A stretch of DNA of 64,000 bases from Litsea cubeba (Eukaryota; Streptophyta; Magnoliopsida; Laurales; Lauraceae): the NCBI GenBank assembly GCA_012931725.1, contig CM022945.1, positions 151,663,583 to 151,727,582 of the forward strand, read 5' to 3'. A model generated the notes under the pieces. It made no database searches, was not told the origin of the DNA, and saw only the letters and a list, made by a program, of their open reading frames with translations. This document shows positions 1-12,244 of this stretch, one piece after another. A program made the translations under genes and the position numbers. Every line of letters starts with the position of its first letter. Position 1 is the stretch's first letter.

Positions 1-431
1 CAAAGGGGGAGATAATTAAGGGGGAGCAAATTGAGAGAATAAGGGGAAGAGAGTACTCAAGTTGCTAAAGGGAGCGATGTGCAATTCAATGTCAAAAGGG
101 GAGAGACATTGTATGATCTTCTACCCAAAGGGAGAGAATGCATTGGAGAAAATGCATGGTCATAGGGGGAGAAGATGATATAAGAAAGAGCTTGGGAGCT
201 AAAGAAGATGCTTGGTCTAAAGAAAGGAAGATGAAGAGAAAGCTTGAAGATTGATCAAGCTCCAAGCATCAAGAAGAATGAAGCTAGAGCCCAAGCTAAA
301 GTGAAGAAGCATCCAAGAAGATTTCAAGAATTGTCCAGCCAAGGAGGAGCTGAAGACTGTGTGAAAATTTAGTGTTGAGCAAAGTTTGCCAACATATAAA
401 AGGTTTGCCATCAAATTGCAAAGGGGGAGAT
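1..431 (+). mobile_element. 3' internal tail of a SIRE-like Copia retrotransposon (rest lies left of window)
   Basis: This non-coding stretch directly precedes an LTR. It carries several purine-rich motifs of the AAAGGGGGAGA kind (near positions 2, 18, 65, 97, 126, 166 and 420). The last one, aaagggggagat at 420-431, abuts the LTR start TGTTAAGG and is the best polypurine tract. Repeated GGGGGAG motifs before the 3' LTR are also seen in the Copia element at 14363-18759 in this window. No coding sequence is visible. Confidence 0.75.
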
Positions 432-805
432 TGTTAAGGATTTTGTGTATTGCAATTTGATGGATGCATTATCATTTTAGCATCTCATGATTTTTCACAC
501 AAACATTGAGTTAAATATCTTGAAATCTGATTTTCTACATGCATTGTTTTTAAATATTGTAAATCTTATAGTTTGTGCATGTTTTGGATTTAAATCTTGG
601 ATGCATTTGTTTTTGAAAAGAATTTTTACAAATCAAGCTAGCCAATGTTTTAAAGTCTTAAATCTTTTATGGCATTTTATGTTTCATGATTTTAAAAATC
701 AATTAGATGATTTAAAATCATGTTTCCAAGCTTGGTTTAATGGCCCAAAAATCCCCACAAGAAAATACTTCGAAAAATGCAAGTTGGGATTTTTGTCTAA
801 GGCTG

Positions 806-1166
806 TCGGTCAACCGACGTCAAGCAGTCGGTCAACCGACAGTGGAACCGAGGCCAACCGAGAGGCTCTGTCGGTCCCATTTCCAGAGAGCTACAAATTT
901 CAGACCTTCTCTGTCGGTCAGCTCGTCGGCTCTTATCGGTCCACCGACAGTGCATAAAATTTCAGACCAAGGACTCGTCGGTTCCAAAACCAGACAGCTA
1001 CATTTTCAGCATTTTTGAGCTGTCGGTTCCTTGTCGGTCAACCGACAAATGAGGGTCAACCGACAGATGTATAACGGTCAGGAAACGTTCGAAAAAATGA
1101 CCGTTGCTTAGTGACCGTTGAGGTGTCGGTCGACCGACACCTACCTGTCGGTCGACCGACAGGTAG
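806..1166. repeat. Array of GTCGGTCAACCGAC-type palindromes in the LTR
   Basis: The motif cggtcaaccgac or cggtcgaccgac recurs many times. Two perfect palindromes touch each other: 20 bp at 1122-1141 and 26 bp at 1141-1166. The array ends about 30 bp before the TATA box at 1195, so a role in LTR promoter control is possible but only inferred. Confidence 0.85.
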
Positions 1167-1194
1167 CCGTTTGAACACTTTTTCTATAAAAGTA

Positions 1195-1202
1195 AGTTCA
1201 TT
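1195..1202 (+). promoter_or_regulatory. TATA box of the SIRE-like LTR
   Basis: TATAAAAG follows agccgtttgaa. The same context (ccgtttgaa then tataaata) precedes the TATA box in the LTR at 13194. It would drive transcription to the right. Confidence 0.6.
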
Positions 1203-1984
1203 CCTTTAACCATGGTGATGATCTTGGAAGCCCTTCTTGAGGTATTTTGAGGCAAAAGAAAGGGGATCAAGCTAAGGAAGGCTAATGGTCATTAGGAAAA
1301 GCTAAAGCTTGGATTAATGAAGTTAAACCACCAAGTAAGCTTTGCCTTTTGTTAATCATATGTTTTATGCTTTGTCTAAACTATTGGTAAATGTTTTTAA
1401 GCATATTAACTATGATGTGTTGAATCCATTCTTCTCTTAATCTTTGATTTTAGTTATTGGATTCTTCACCCTTGATTTCAAACCAAGTTTTGTTTTAAAC
1501 TTTGTCAATCATGCTTAGCCAAAATCTTTGATTTCTTTATAGCATGATACATTAACTTGTTTGAAACTCTCTTTGTTGTTTTCAATCTATTTAAACCTTA
1601 GTTAAATTAGTTTTTGAAAACAACATTGCACATGCATCACTTGATTAGTCTTAATCATTTTCATACAACTTGTGATCTTTAGATTTTCATATCATTCACA
1701 AGTTTGTATTTGTTCAAGTGATTTGCATTTGACTTCAATCATATCTTTTATGTGCTTTAGACTTTGAAATGCTTTAAGCATAAAATTCATTCGACTTAAT
1801 TTTATCTTGATTGAAGTTCTACACACACACACACCTCATAAGCATTCATCTTTGTAATTCTTAGTGTGTTTGTGTGAGTTGATTTACAATTTCATATCCA
1901 CCTATCTTAGAGGCAAATTTATTAAGCTTAATTGTAATCTCTTAGAGTGTTTTGTGAAAACACTTTCTTTAGAGAAATCATTTG

Positions 1985-2118
1985 ATTGTAAAGGTTATTG
2001 CTTAGCCTAAGAAAAGCATTGTGTAAAGGTTATTGCTTAGCCTATAAAAGCACATTGAAAGGTTATTGCTTAGCCTAGAAAAGTATAGTTGTAAAGGTTA
2101 TTGCTTAGCCTTTTGAAA
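1985..2118 (+). repeat. Four tandem copies of a ~35-bp unit
   Basis: The core aaaggttattgcttagcct occurs four times with short variable spacers (near 1988, 2025, 2058 and 2094). It lies downstream of the TATA box, hence in the transcribed part of the LTR. Confidence 0.85.
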
Positions 2119-2362
2119 AGCATAATAGTGGAAATCCGGTGGGGTGTTGGATCACAAGCCGGTAGTGGATGTAGGCATTGAGGCCGAACCACTATAAATC
2201 CTTGTGTAGTAGTGATTGTTTTGTTTAAGCTTCCGCATATTGTATGTTAATCATCACATGTGACTAGTTTATTTTAAAGAAATTAAAATTGGCCATAATT
2301 AGTCATTAAGTGTAGATCACCCTATTCACCCCCCCTCTAGGGTAGGATCCCTTGGACTTTCA

Positions 2363-4127
2363 GCGTGGAGTTGAGATGGGTCGTGCTGTGATGGAATCGG
2401 CAGCTGCGATGGGGCTGGAGCTGGAGTTGAAGTTGAAACCATGGCTCTTTTGAATCCATGGGGTTTGTGAGGTTTAGCACAAGATAACACCAGGGAGGAG
2501 ACAGGGAATAGCAGAGTTTTTTCATCTCTAGAAAAGTCGAGCGGGAAGATGAAAGCTTTGGGGGGAGAATGGGAGTAGGTAACTGTGCGATATCCTACAG
2601 GCTTAGGATATCGAACTGTGCGATATCCTAAGCAACTGGGATATCGGATCCTTCGATATCCTACAGCCCTAGGATATCGCTGGAAAAAGGGTAAAACCGT
2701 CCCATTTTGATCGTTTTTTGTGTACGATCTTCCATCAGGTAAATTTCATTCTTTCATATGCTATTGGATAATTATCGGGTCTTGGGCCGTCCGTATGGTA
2801 GTTGTTCCTAATTTCTATGGCTTGTACAATATAATGATGGGAGTCATTGACTTCTAGAAGCTAATGCCTAAAGCACTGACCGCATGTTGGCTTCTCAATT
2901 TCCAACCTTTACCTGTCTAAATGTCTAAAGTGGGTAGAGGTACGAAAAATAAGAGCATTTGACACACCATTATCCCCTCTATCCACTTGAAAAATGAGAA
3001 GCCCAACTTTGGGCTTATGAAAACTTGAGCTGCCTGCGTGGACTCAAAAAGTGGAGGCGAAAGTTTTTATTTATTTAGAACGAAAAAAATCTTTTTTTTG
3101 CTTTTTTTTATGGCTCTGTCGGAATAATAGTAGTGTTTATGGGCCGGGCTAAAGCATATCTACACCTGACCTGACTTTAGAAACACTGGCACAGGCATGG
3201 CCCGTAAAAATTAAGCCCGAGCATGCCAATTTAATCAATCGGGGCGGGCTAAATCTTAATCGGGCCATGAGCACCCCTATGGAATAAGAGTCGACCTACC
3301 AAATAAGGCCTCAAGAGTCTTACGGAAAAGATATGTGAAACCAGATAATCAATGTGTTTATATCCCTTTAAACATCAAATCCAACTTCCTCACAATGCAA
3401 TTGAAATTCAATTGCTATTTTCTCCAAGTTCCTATCTCTTGATGAGAGACACCCATTTAGGAATCTCTGCTTCAAGATTGCTGCAGGGATCATGTGATGG
3501 TCAATGGAACGAGACTATACCATCATCATGTTCATGTTTGGATAATTTGCTGATGTATCAAACAGGGGCAGAGCCATGTGATGACTGTATGGGGACGGTC
3601 AAATGCTTTGGAGTAAGAATAAAATAGGAAAACTTAACCCATCAAGCTAATACCACATTCCACCCCAGCCTCATTTACTATTTTTGGTGTGAAGAAAGTT
3701 TAGCCATACCCAAACAAAAACCTTAGGTCCGTTGCTGATCATTAATCTTGCTGCAGTTGCATCCAATCAGAAAATCCATTAAGATGTAAATGAACTCATC
3801 AGCCATCCCTAAAACTTCCCCTCATATAACATATGATCCCCAACAACACAATTTCCATTCCACAATTGTCTTCACTGTAGTTACCCCTCTATTTGTCATT
3901 TGGGATATGTATTGTTCATTAAAGGGGCAGAACAGATGATCCGCAGTTTCTTGAAATGTATTGTGTTCAAGATCTGGTTGATGGGTATGTTGTATAGGGC
4001 ATTTTCCGCAGAATGAAAATGGTTTCTAGCAGAGCAATGACTTCCCAGCGTCCCCTGTTAATATTTTCAATGGTTTTCATTATTCCAAGTGAAATCATTT
4101 TCCATAATTTTTGCGGAAAGCATAATT
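2363..4127. other. Intergenic sequence, no gene seen
   Basis: Only short unsupported open frames are present. The stretch holds the hairpin cluster at 2588-2679 and a C/G-skewed piece at about 3140-3290 (gggccgggctaaa ... aatcgggccatgagcacccc) of the type common in degraded plant repeats. A small frame at 3352-3627 has no recognisable domain. Confidence 0.5.
2588..2679. repeat. Three inverted repeats of cgatatccta / taggatatcg
   Basis: The 10-bp arms cgatatccta and taggatatcg are paired at 2588-2613 and 2654-2679 with 6-bp spacers, and imperfectly in between. The layout resembles the palindrome arrays inside the nearby LTRs, but here no LTR boundary was found. Confidence 0.8.
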
Positions 4128-4132
4128 GGATC

Positions 4133-7021
4133 TGTAACAACCCGACCCGCCTTAATCTCGTTTTAGAGTTAATTAATTGAGATTAATTGCTTAATGGATG
4201 TTTTGATTGTGATTGGACTTGATTAGGTAGAACTAGTGGGCTTTGACCATTTACTAGGTAGATTATGACTTTTGGAGTGTTTTGGGTTTTGTGTGTATTT
4301 AGAAATTTTGGATTTTTGGTGCATTGCATAGTGCATTTCATGGATTGTTGTTTACATACTTTGGCCCATTCAATTCGGATCCATTTGGACCCATTTCCAG
4401 CCCATTTAATCAACCCAAGCCCTTTCTTGCAAATTCTGTCCTTTTTGTGGACTTGCATGCAGTGCAGGAGGAAAAAATTGGCTTAAAAAGCCCTAACCCA
4501 GCCACTTCTTCTTTTCTTCTTCCTTCATTCTTCATTCCAGCAGCTGGGAGCTCTTCTTCTCTACTCCTCTTCTACTTCATTTCTTCCTACCTCACTTCAA
4601 GCAACCAGCCAAGGGACCTTGCATGTGTAGAAGCCAGCCACCACTTCATCTTCTCCATCTTCTTGTCAAGGATTACATTTCCTAAGCTCAAGCATCCACT
4701 CATCTTTTTTTCTTCTTGCTTCTTGGTAAGCTTCTTCTTCTCTAATCACTTCCTCTTGACTTCTCTAGTGATAAAATGTTAGTGCATCATCTTCTTCATT
4801 TCATTCATTTTCCTTTTCACCATCTTTAGGGCATTTTGAGCTTACATTTTGGGGATTTTTTATTAGAAAGGATTTGGAGTGTGAGATAGCTTCCAAGCAC
4901 CTAAGGCAAGTTAAATCTATACATTTGTATGCATGCTTCCTTATTTGATTCATGAATATGATCAATCTTGATTAGATATCCATCTCTTTCTCAAAAATGG
5001 ATTTTTGGTACTTCTTTTGATGAAATAAATGGATGATTTCTCTTGTTTTTGTTAATGGGATTGACTGATGTTTTATGAGCATTTTGGAAGCTCAAAGATA
5101 CTCATTTGTAGTGTTTAAAACATGAAATGAATGCCTTGAACGGCTTGGGAGAAACAAAGGAAGAACAGATTTCGGACCCAGGATTTTGATAGTTCGTTCG
5201 AGCGAGCGTGAGTGCACGCTCGAGCGAAGGGCTCTCTGGGAGGGTTCGCTCGAGCGAACTTTGGTCCGATCGAGCGGACAGCTCTCTGTTTGGGGTCCGC
5301 TCGAGTGACCATCTGGACACTCGAGCGAATCTGATGCCTGCAGTATGCAAATTTCCAACGACCATAACTTTTTAATCGTATGTTCGTTTTTGGAGATCTA
5401 CATACCGTTGGAAAGCTCATGATGTGTAGAACCCAACAAAAAGTAAATTTATTTGATTTAAAACTCGAAAAATAATAAATGTTGGATTTTACATAATTAT
5501 GACAAATGGATGTTTCCATGAAATAGATATTGAACCGTAGCTTGTTCTAGTTGATTGGCCTGAAAGATGGACCTGTAGGATGTGCACCCTGAACTTTATC
5601 ATGACCACTGGGTTTGTTTAATTGTGAATATGGATTGAGCAACCGTACCCACAAGGGACCTTGTGTTCTTCGAATTGTACCGAACCAAATGTGTTATATT
5701 AAGGAATTTGGCATCCTAATTATGTAACGCCAAGGGGTTCTCTGTAGCCCAATAATGCTGAAATCCTCTGTACTACCCCGAGTTGGACGGTGAAGACCAC
5801 AAATGTTCTCAAGACCGTAGGCTTGGCTTGAATTACATCTTGACTCCGTATATGATCTATATGTACATGCATTGCATCCCGTTTCCAGTATTCTAGTATG
5901 ACTTGATTATGCTTCTGTTCAGTTATGTATTTTCTGTTACACATCTGTTATATTACATTTATTTATGGCTTTGTTCAGTATATTTCAGTAAGTTCTGATT
6001 TTTGTTATTATATGTCCTACATTTGTCCTGTATCTGATTAACACAGTTCTGTACCTGATCTGTTAATTTTACATTGTATTCCATGAGTCGACACCACTTA
6101 GCTTCGACCCTATCTAAGTCGGACCTGGCTAAGTGCGAGTTTAGTATATTTCTAGCCCTCTACAGATGAGAAATTATTCTAAGGGTTGACCGGCACCCTA
6201 GGTCTACGATGGAGAATTCTGGGTTCCTCTGTCTCCTAGCACCGCCCTGTTCTGTCCTGTTCTGCTCTCATTTTATTTTCATGTTACATGATTAACTTGA
6301 GAGAATATAGCTTATGTGGATGTGCCAACTAGTTCTGTTAAAATGTATATCTGTTATCTATGACTCGTATGTTTCATGCTAATTCATGCACTGGTATGCC
6401 TAGTGATCATTCCTTGATCTCTTATAAATTATACCTGTCTAATTATTCATTTGATACATGTTATATGGATTGTATATGTTTGTCTTGCTTAGCTTAGTCT
6501 AATGGTACTACACTTGGCGTTACAGGTGAATACATCGACGCCATTGCCCCGAAGATCCTTGAGAAATAGGAATCTCTCCATAACGTAGCAGAATGGACTC
6601 CTGATGATGTCTTCTAGACATCCGTACGATGAGATTGGACGATAAATGAACCATTGACCGTGGCTTGGATTGCCACATCTTTTGCAGTAGTTTTCATGAA
6701 TTGTTTAGCTTTTGGGATTGTAAACTTAACTAACGTACTTCTTCTCTCTTTATCTCTAGAACTTGAACTTGATATTAAATCTATGCTCATGAACTTTATG
6801 CTCTATATCTTGAAGATTGTGTGTTATGATATTGGATATCTATTTGACAAAAATTAATACAGGTGAAAAATACAGATACATGGATTTATAAACCTCACAC
6901 GTGATATCCTGTGGGTAAATTTCGTACGTGGGGGGACCAAGAGTCAATGAGTTTGACTCGAATTTCCACGCGGGCGTGTCGCGCCTCGAGATGTGCGAAA
7001 TCTCGGGCTCGGGGCGTGACA
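4133..7021 (+). mobile_element. Solo LTR, 2.9 kb, with ggatc target duplication
   Basis: The unit starts TGTAACAACCCG and ends GGGCGTGACA. It is flanked by ggatc at 4128-4132 and again at 7022-7026. There is no internal region, so it is a solo LTR left by recombination. The long LTR and the TGTAACAACCCG start suit Gypsy elements of the Del/Tekay type, but no coding sequence confirms this. The strand is taken from the TG...CA ends and the CCCG-rich start and is an inference. Confidence 0.8.
5190..5335. repeat. TCGAGCGA palindrome array inside the solo LTR
   Basis: The motif ttcgctcgagcgaa and its variants recur at least five times. A perfect 16-bp palindrome lies at 5244-5259. This is a third, sequence-unrelated example of a CG-rich palindrome array within an LTR in the window. 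Confidence 0.8.
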
Positions 7022-7026
7022 GGATC

Positions 7027-7794
7027 CAAGATGAAGAAAATCACTTTCAGTAGTCTTATAGAGTTATAAACACATTCCACTGTCAAAAATGTTTGTCACA
7101 GTTGAAAATGACATTGTGGTAAATGAAGACTCCAGTTTCCAGTTTCTGCAAAAATAAAAACCAGTGTGTAAATTAAATGCTGCGGAAAACTACTGCATGC
7201 AAACATGCCCAATCTTTTGATATTGTTTTTCACCTTAAAACATTATCTGCTTCAATTGTTGATATTGATACCTGGTGGAAAGACAAGGAAACAGTAAGCA
7301 CGTGATTTCAACATTGTGTTATCTGTATGATGAAAATGCTGCACATTCATATGTATTGTAAAAATCATTAAAATCGATCATGGTCCTACTATATCCCCAG
7401 ATGCATCTTAGTAATTATACCAATTAAAGAAAGAAAAATAACATCCTATAGTAATTGAGAATACCTCATCAATAACAAACTATGGCTTGAAGCAGATTAT
7501 ATAATTTGAAGATAGGATTCCTAGTAAATGAAATTACCCCATAAACAACAAACTGTAGATTGAAAACAGCTTACATAATATAAAAGATTGCATTCCTAGT
7601 ACATGAGATTACCCCATGCACCAAAAGCAGATTACATAATTTTAAAGATACCCCATAAACAACAAACTATAGCTTGAAAAAGACTACATAATTTAAATTT
7701 TGCATTGCTTAGAAAATTTCTAATGTGATCAAATGTTGGAAAAACAATAAGCCTGAGATCTAGAGTTGCAACGGCATAATAAGGGGTATTGGGG
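7027..7794. other. Intergenic sequence, no gene seen
   Basis: The stretch has AT-rich imperfect repeats around aaacaacaaactatagcttgaa and gattacataatttaaag (about 7480-7690, four degenerate copies). No coding sequence is supported. Confidence 0.5.
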
Positions 7795-8190
7795 TGAGGA
7801 GCTGGGTCTTCTTGACGACTACACAATCCTACCCTCACCATTCTCTCCAGCATCTTCTTCTTGACCTGTTCATTGCGTAGCAGTTTATCCAACTCTCCAC
7901 ACTCAAAGCAATCATGGGACCCAATCCAAGAGAACAATCTCACTCTCTGCAGCCCCTACCTCTACACGCCTTCTACATCATGTTAGTTCTAGCAGAAAAA
8001 TCCCGACGCTGTAAACATCAGCTTTCATTGTTATAGGTTCCCACTTGTGCCATTCAGGCGCCACATAACCTCTAGTCCCAGGGATCCCAGTGTAAGATTT
8101 TATTTGATCAGGCATCAACAGTTTTGCTAATCCGAAATCAGTCCCCAGGAAAATCTCAACATTCCAATAAAGATAACGCAAGTTTTTATA
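7795..8190 (-). pseudogene. Lectin-type receptor-like kinase pseudogene (C-terminal half of kinase domain)
   Basis: On the minus strand, from 8181 downward, the translation holds DFGLAKLLMPDQ, then GTRGYVAPEW and KADVYSVGIFLLEL, which are kinase subdomains VII, VIII and IX. After a stop and a frame change comes a stretch ending CFECGELDKLL and MLERMVRVGL, then a degraded QEDPA, as in the end of G-type lectin receptor kinases. The segment upstream of DFG, with the catalytic loop, is missing or unreadable. A frame at 8433-8822 (minus) contains DGCLYLLNSSG, which may be a remnant of the extracellular part. Stops, frame changes and missing parts make it a pseudogene. Confidence 0.8.
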
Positions 8191-11100
8191 GAATTTTTAC
8201 ATCTGCCAAGCCTCCGAAAGTTTTCAATTTTATAGTGGCCCCCCATGGAAAATTCGTGGTTCCGCCCTGGTTAGGGGTGACACAACTGCCTGATAATACA
8301 AAATCCAACCCTGCAGGGAAGTAATGTCTAGGTACCATAACATCACCCACGATGATACAAAATCAAGTTCCTTTTAATTTGCAAAAACCACCCAGACTGA
8401 GTGCATGCCATTCAACTTAACCCTCCAATATGCTACATTATTCTTAAATAAGATGAGATTACAACAGAAAAAAACTTCAGCAATATCAATCGCCACTTGA
8501 TGGAGGGGCATTCCGAACTGATTTTTTGCCAGATTTTTTCTATAATCAAACCTGAGGAATTGAGTAGATACAGGCAGCCATCATAATTTACATTTAAGGC
8601 GCTGTAACGTGGAGATGGAAGTCTGGGGAAGGTTTGAAACATGTTTCTGCTCTCTCGTGGAAAAATAGCTAAAAAATATCGATTTACTGTGGAGAATCGT
8701 TGTGCGCCCAACAAGGCACAGAAAATCTTGGGAATTTGAGTTCTGCTTCTGCAGAAAGATGATGCACAAACAATCAAACATGCCCTAAATAAATAAATAA
8801 TATTAAAAATAAAACAATCCATGCACCTGAATATTAGTAGTGTTCATCGGATGTAGTGAGCGATTTTGAACAGTAAGCACCACAATTCGAAATCCTTCCA
8901 GCTGAATGGTTGGTTTTGATTAAGTGCAAAAAGAGTTTCCACTGCTTTTGAGTGTTAAGACAAAGTTACCAAAATGAGACTTCTCCAAATGCAACAAATT
9001 GAAACTTTGACTGCTTTTGAGGAGGATACCACCATGGACAGGAGACAAAATTTTGCTGGACGAAATTGGCAGATCACCTCCATTTTGATATCAGCGTTCA
9101 TCAAAACTGTCCCGTTCTTCAAAATTCCGATGATCCAAACACCCACTATGAAATCATTGCCAATTAGGGAGCACCCAATTTTGCAATGTGTTCATCTGAT
9201 TATGATATTCTTTGAAATTCCAATGATTCATGTATCTCATGTATCAACCATGGAGTCAATGCCAAATGGAAATAAGCCAAATGCAAATTAGCGAGACCGA
9301 GATGACAAGTAAATAAAAAATGGCATTGGTGGAATGTAAAAGGAGACAACAAATAGAGGAACAGAGCTGCCATTTCCATTCAAGAGTGTTGTTTTCAGTT
9401 CTCAATATACTGCCTATAAGGAAAAGTGCAAAACCCAGCTTTTGATGGGATTCTGACACTTGGAGGGGAAGTAAAACTTCAGGTCCTGTGCATATCCACA
9501 TTCTCATCAACCCATCAACACTGTAGACTGGAAGGGAGATATTTCAGTTTAACAAACTCTCAGGGCCAGTTTGCCAGCTTTATTTTGAAGTTTCCTTGAA
9601 TTCATAAATTCATAGCAAAGCATGGTGGGTTTATCCAATAGATTTGTGAAGATGGAGGACCATCACTTTCTCACTTAGTTATTGAGTTCCTAAGATTAAA
9701 TTCTAACAAAGTATTGATAAAAAGATTAAGAGTAAAGGAAAACTGAGATATATACGAGACCCTAACGTTAAGGGAATTTGATCTATTCGAGTGATGGCTG
9801 AGTAATCATTTGATGACTAATTGTAGAGGTATGCCTTTATCTAAAAAATTTTGACCTCTCATAGGAATGAACCACTTAGAATTACTACTACTTCACTTAC
9901 ATAATATTGTCTGTGGATGACAATATTGTCTGTGGATGGCCATTTTCTAACAACTAAGAGGAGAGAGAGACAATTTGCAGCACCTTTAGGTCAAGTTAAG
10001 TTAGTACATTTCAAAGACAAAAAAATCCTTATAGATCTTTACCTCTAATCCCCATTAAAAAAAGGGCAAACAATCGGGCCTTCACTAAACTAAAGCTTTG
10101 AGTCTATAATTGATATACCAAAGAAAGAGGACATGAATGCAGACAATTAATGATTTAAGTGTGACTGATTACATAAACTCACAGCTGACCAATTGATACC
10201 AATGAGATTCGCAGAACTCATATGATCAAATGGTTTGATCTGAGTTGATTAAAAAGATCAATTTTTGCCAATATTTCTCAAAAGGTGGACTACATCAGAT
10301 GGGCCCCACTTCAATGGACTGAAATAAAAGATTCACAACCACCACATCAAATATCCAGCATGCTCACGAAAGGAAGAACATTGGGGCGTCCTTTATTCCC
10401 AAAAACGATGAAGACAGCTCCTCGTTCATGCCCCTCCAATCCTCCCTATCTGATCTGAGATACGCAACTTGAAATCCACACATCCATAGCATCAAAACAC
10501 TGATACAGATTCCACAACAAAAAATAAAAGCCATAGAAGATAATCATATCCATGACTCTATTCGTTCAAAAAAAAAAATTCCAAACAGACAGCATGTTTA
10601 CAGAGCAAAATAAAAGAACCCCATTGAAAAGAACATATTAAAAGAAGAAAATACCTTTAGATATCTGAAAGGAAGAACAAAACAACATACCGACCAACAA
10701 ATAAAGGGTAGAGAAGGAAAGAGAGGAGTCTCATGAAACCAAAGGACTACGTGGTATAGGAAAGCAAAACTTCTTTCTTTCGTCGTAAGTAAAAAGGTGC
10801 TTTCCATATACCCCTAGTCCTCAAGCTCCACGAAACCCACTCTCATTCCATGTCATACCCATCTTCTTTTTCTTCCAAGCATGAGAACGAGGTATTATCA
10901 TACCCATCCTCTTCGAATTGGGACGGGAAGGGAAGGCTTTAGATTTCAGACGTAAGGTGCGTGGGAGGTTGATCTAATTTATAGAGAGGGGGAGGGTTGC
11001 TAGGGTTAGGGTTTTGGTGATTGGGGACTCATCTGGACCGGGTGCTACGATCCGAGTTAAAAGTTCAATAAGCATATGATTGGATTGGGCCTTAAGGTAT

Positions 11101-11353
11101 TGTAGCGAGCCCAAACAGGTCATTAGCCTTTGGGCAACATTTTTTTTTTTCTACATCGAATGGGTTACACAGCAACGGAAAAAACAGATAAAGAAGGAAA
11201 GAAGCAGACATAAAAACAAAAGTTGAGAAAGAACAATCAACTCGGACTAAACACCATGAAACTGCAAGCACTCCACTTAAAGTTCTATACAAGCACTCCA
11301 CTTAAAGTTCTATACTTATGACAGCAGCACTTTTTTTTTATATTTTTTATGCA
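8191..11353. other. Intergenic sequence, no intact gene seen
   Basis: Minus-strand frames at 8433-8822, 8955-9146 and 9256-9510 may be decayed parts of the kinase gene but show no reliable domain. A minus-strand TATA-like sequence is present near 10975-10985 (ctctataaatt), without a gene behind it. The tail 11281-11330 repeats the preceding gcactccacttaaagttctata. Confidence 0.45.
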
Positions 11354-11358
11354 CCACT

Positions 11359-12197
11359 TGTGTGGGGTGATTTTTAAGGTACCGAGATTACGTTAACCTC
11401 GGCGATAAGATGCCGGCTAAGCGCGCCCACGTGTCGACCAAGCGCACCTCGGCGATGGAGTCAGAGCGTTGGCCGAGATCAGACTTGCCCCGGCTGCGCA
11501 CTCTGACCCCGGCTACGCACCTGCCCCGGGCAAGGGAGTTAGGTTGCCAGTTGAGGAGTACTGTGATCGCTTCCCAACTTATGCTGCGTCACCAAACATG
11601 TGGCTGAGTACGGGCATCGCGGATGAGACAGATGGGCCACCCCAGCCGCCCACGATCTTCACCAGATTACTGACAAGGCGGCATCCAGCGGCTGTAGCTA
11701 GATCATGGCGGAGCCCGAGGGTGGATCCGATGGGACCTTAACCACCAATAACTTAGGACAGGATCAAGCCCAACATGACATGCATTTAATGCGATGTGGG
11801 CTGATCGGACTGGCAATAAATGCATTATGAGCTATGATGGATCCTCATTTATTATTTCGTGGGCTAATGAGATCATTCCCATCAAGTCTCCCATCAAATC
11901 TGTCGGACCACTTCAAGATGTCAGGTAAAATCCTCTATAAATATGAGGACGTTCCAAGACAAAGGTAGGCATACACATCTCCTCTTGAGCCGTCACTCTG
12001 TCTCCCTTCTCCTCCGACCTCTTTTGAGTTCATACACTAACTTAGGCGTCGGATAGCCTTGCGCCGTCCCAGGCCAGGGTCCTCTGACTGTTTGTTTCTC
12101 CCCTTTCAGGCTCTAAGGCCGTTAATCTTCATCAGTTCTTTGGATAAGTCCTACCAGGCGCCCCCTAATCTTGTGAGTTATCTTTTTTGCACTTACA
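11359..12197 (+). mobile_element. 5' LTR of Gypsy A
   Basis: It begins TGTGTGGGG like the B LTR and ends CACTTACA. A block around 11680 (gcggcatccagcggct) is shared with B. A TATA box (tataaata) lies at 11936-11943. Confidence 0.85.
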
Positions 12198-12218
12198 ATT
12201 GGCGTCGTCTGTGGGAAA
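12198..12218 (+). promoter_or_regulatory. Primer-binding site of Gypsy A
   Basis: The sequence attggcgtcgtctgtggga directly follows the LTR. The matching site in B is gtttgcgccatctgtggga. The primer tRNA is not assigned. Confidence 0.7.
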
Positions 12219-12244
12219 GCATTAATACAATCTTCCCAAGTACC

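Larger units (their letters stand above)
432..2362 (+). mobile_element. 3' LTR of a SIRE-like Copia element
   Basis: The LTR begins TGTTAAGG right after a polypurine tract and ends ACTTTCA at 2362. The end contains a C-rich motif (ctattcaccccccctctag) that is shared with the LTR at 18760-20565, as is a stretch near 2165-2210 resembling ggatgtagg...accactataaatcc. These shared blocks suggest one lineage; the assignment to SIRE rests on remembered LTR features. The 5' partner LTR is outside the window, so no target duplication can be checked. Open frames at 487-957 and 740-1018 lie inside the LTR and are not taken as genes. Confidence 0.8.

Noticed and set aside
487..957. 156-codon frame on the plus strand at the left end
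   Set aside because: It lies wholly inside the SIRE-like LTR and consists of AT-rich sequence plus the palindrome array.
806..1166. Repeats with a regular motif that might suggest a CRISPR array
   Set aside because: Spacing is irregular, the motif is a short palindrome, and the context is a plant LTR.
3352..3627. 91-codon plus-strand frame
   Set aside because: No domain or homologue is recognised, and composition does not differ from the surrounding intergenic sequence.
8955..9510. Minus-strand frames as receptor-kinase extracellular domain
   Set aside because: No convincing lectin motif could be read, so they were not joined to the kinase pseudogene.
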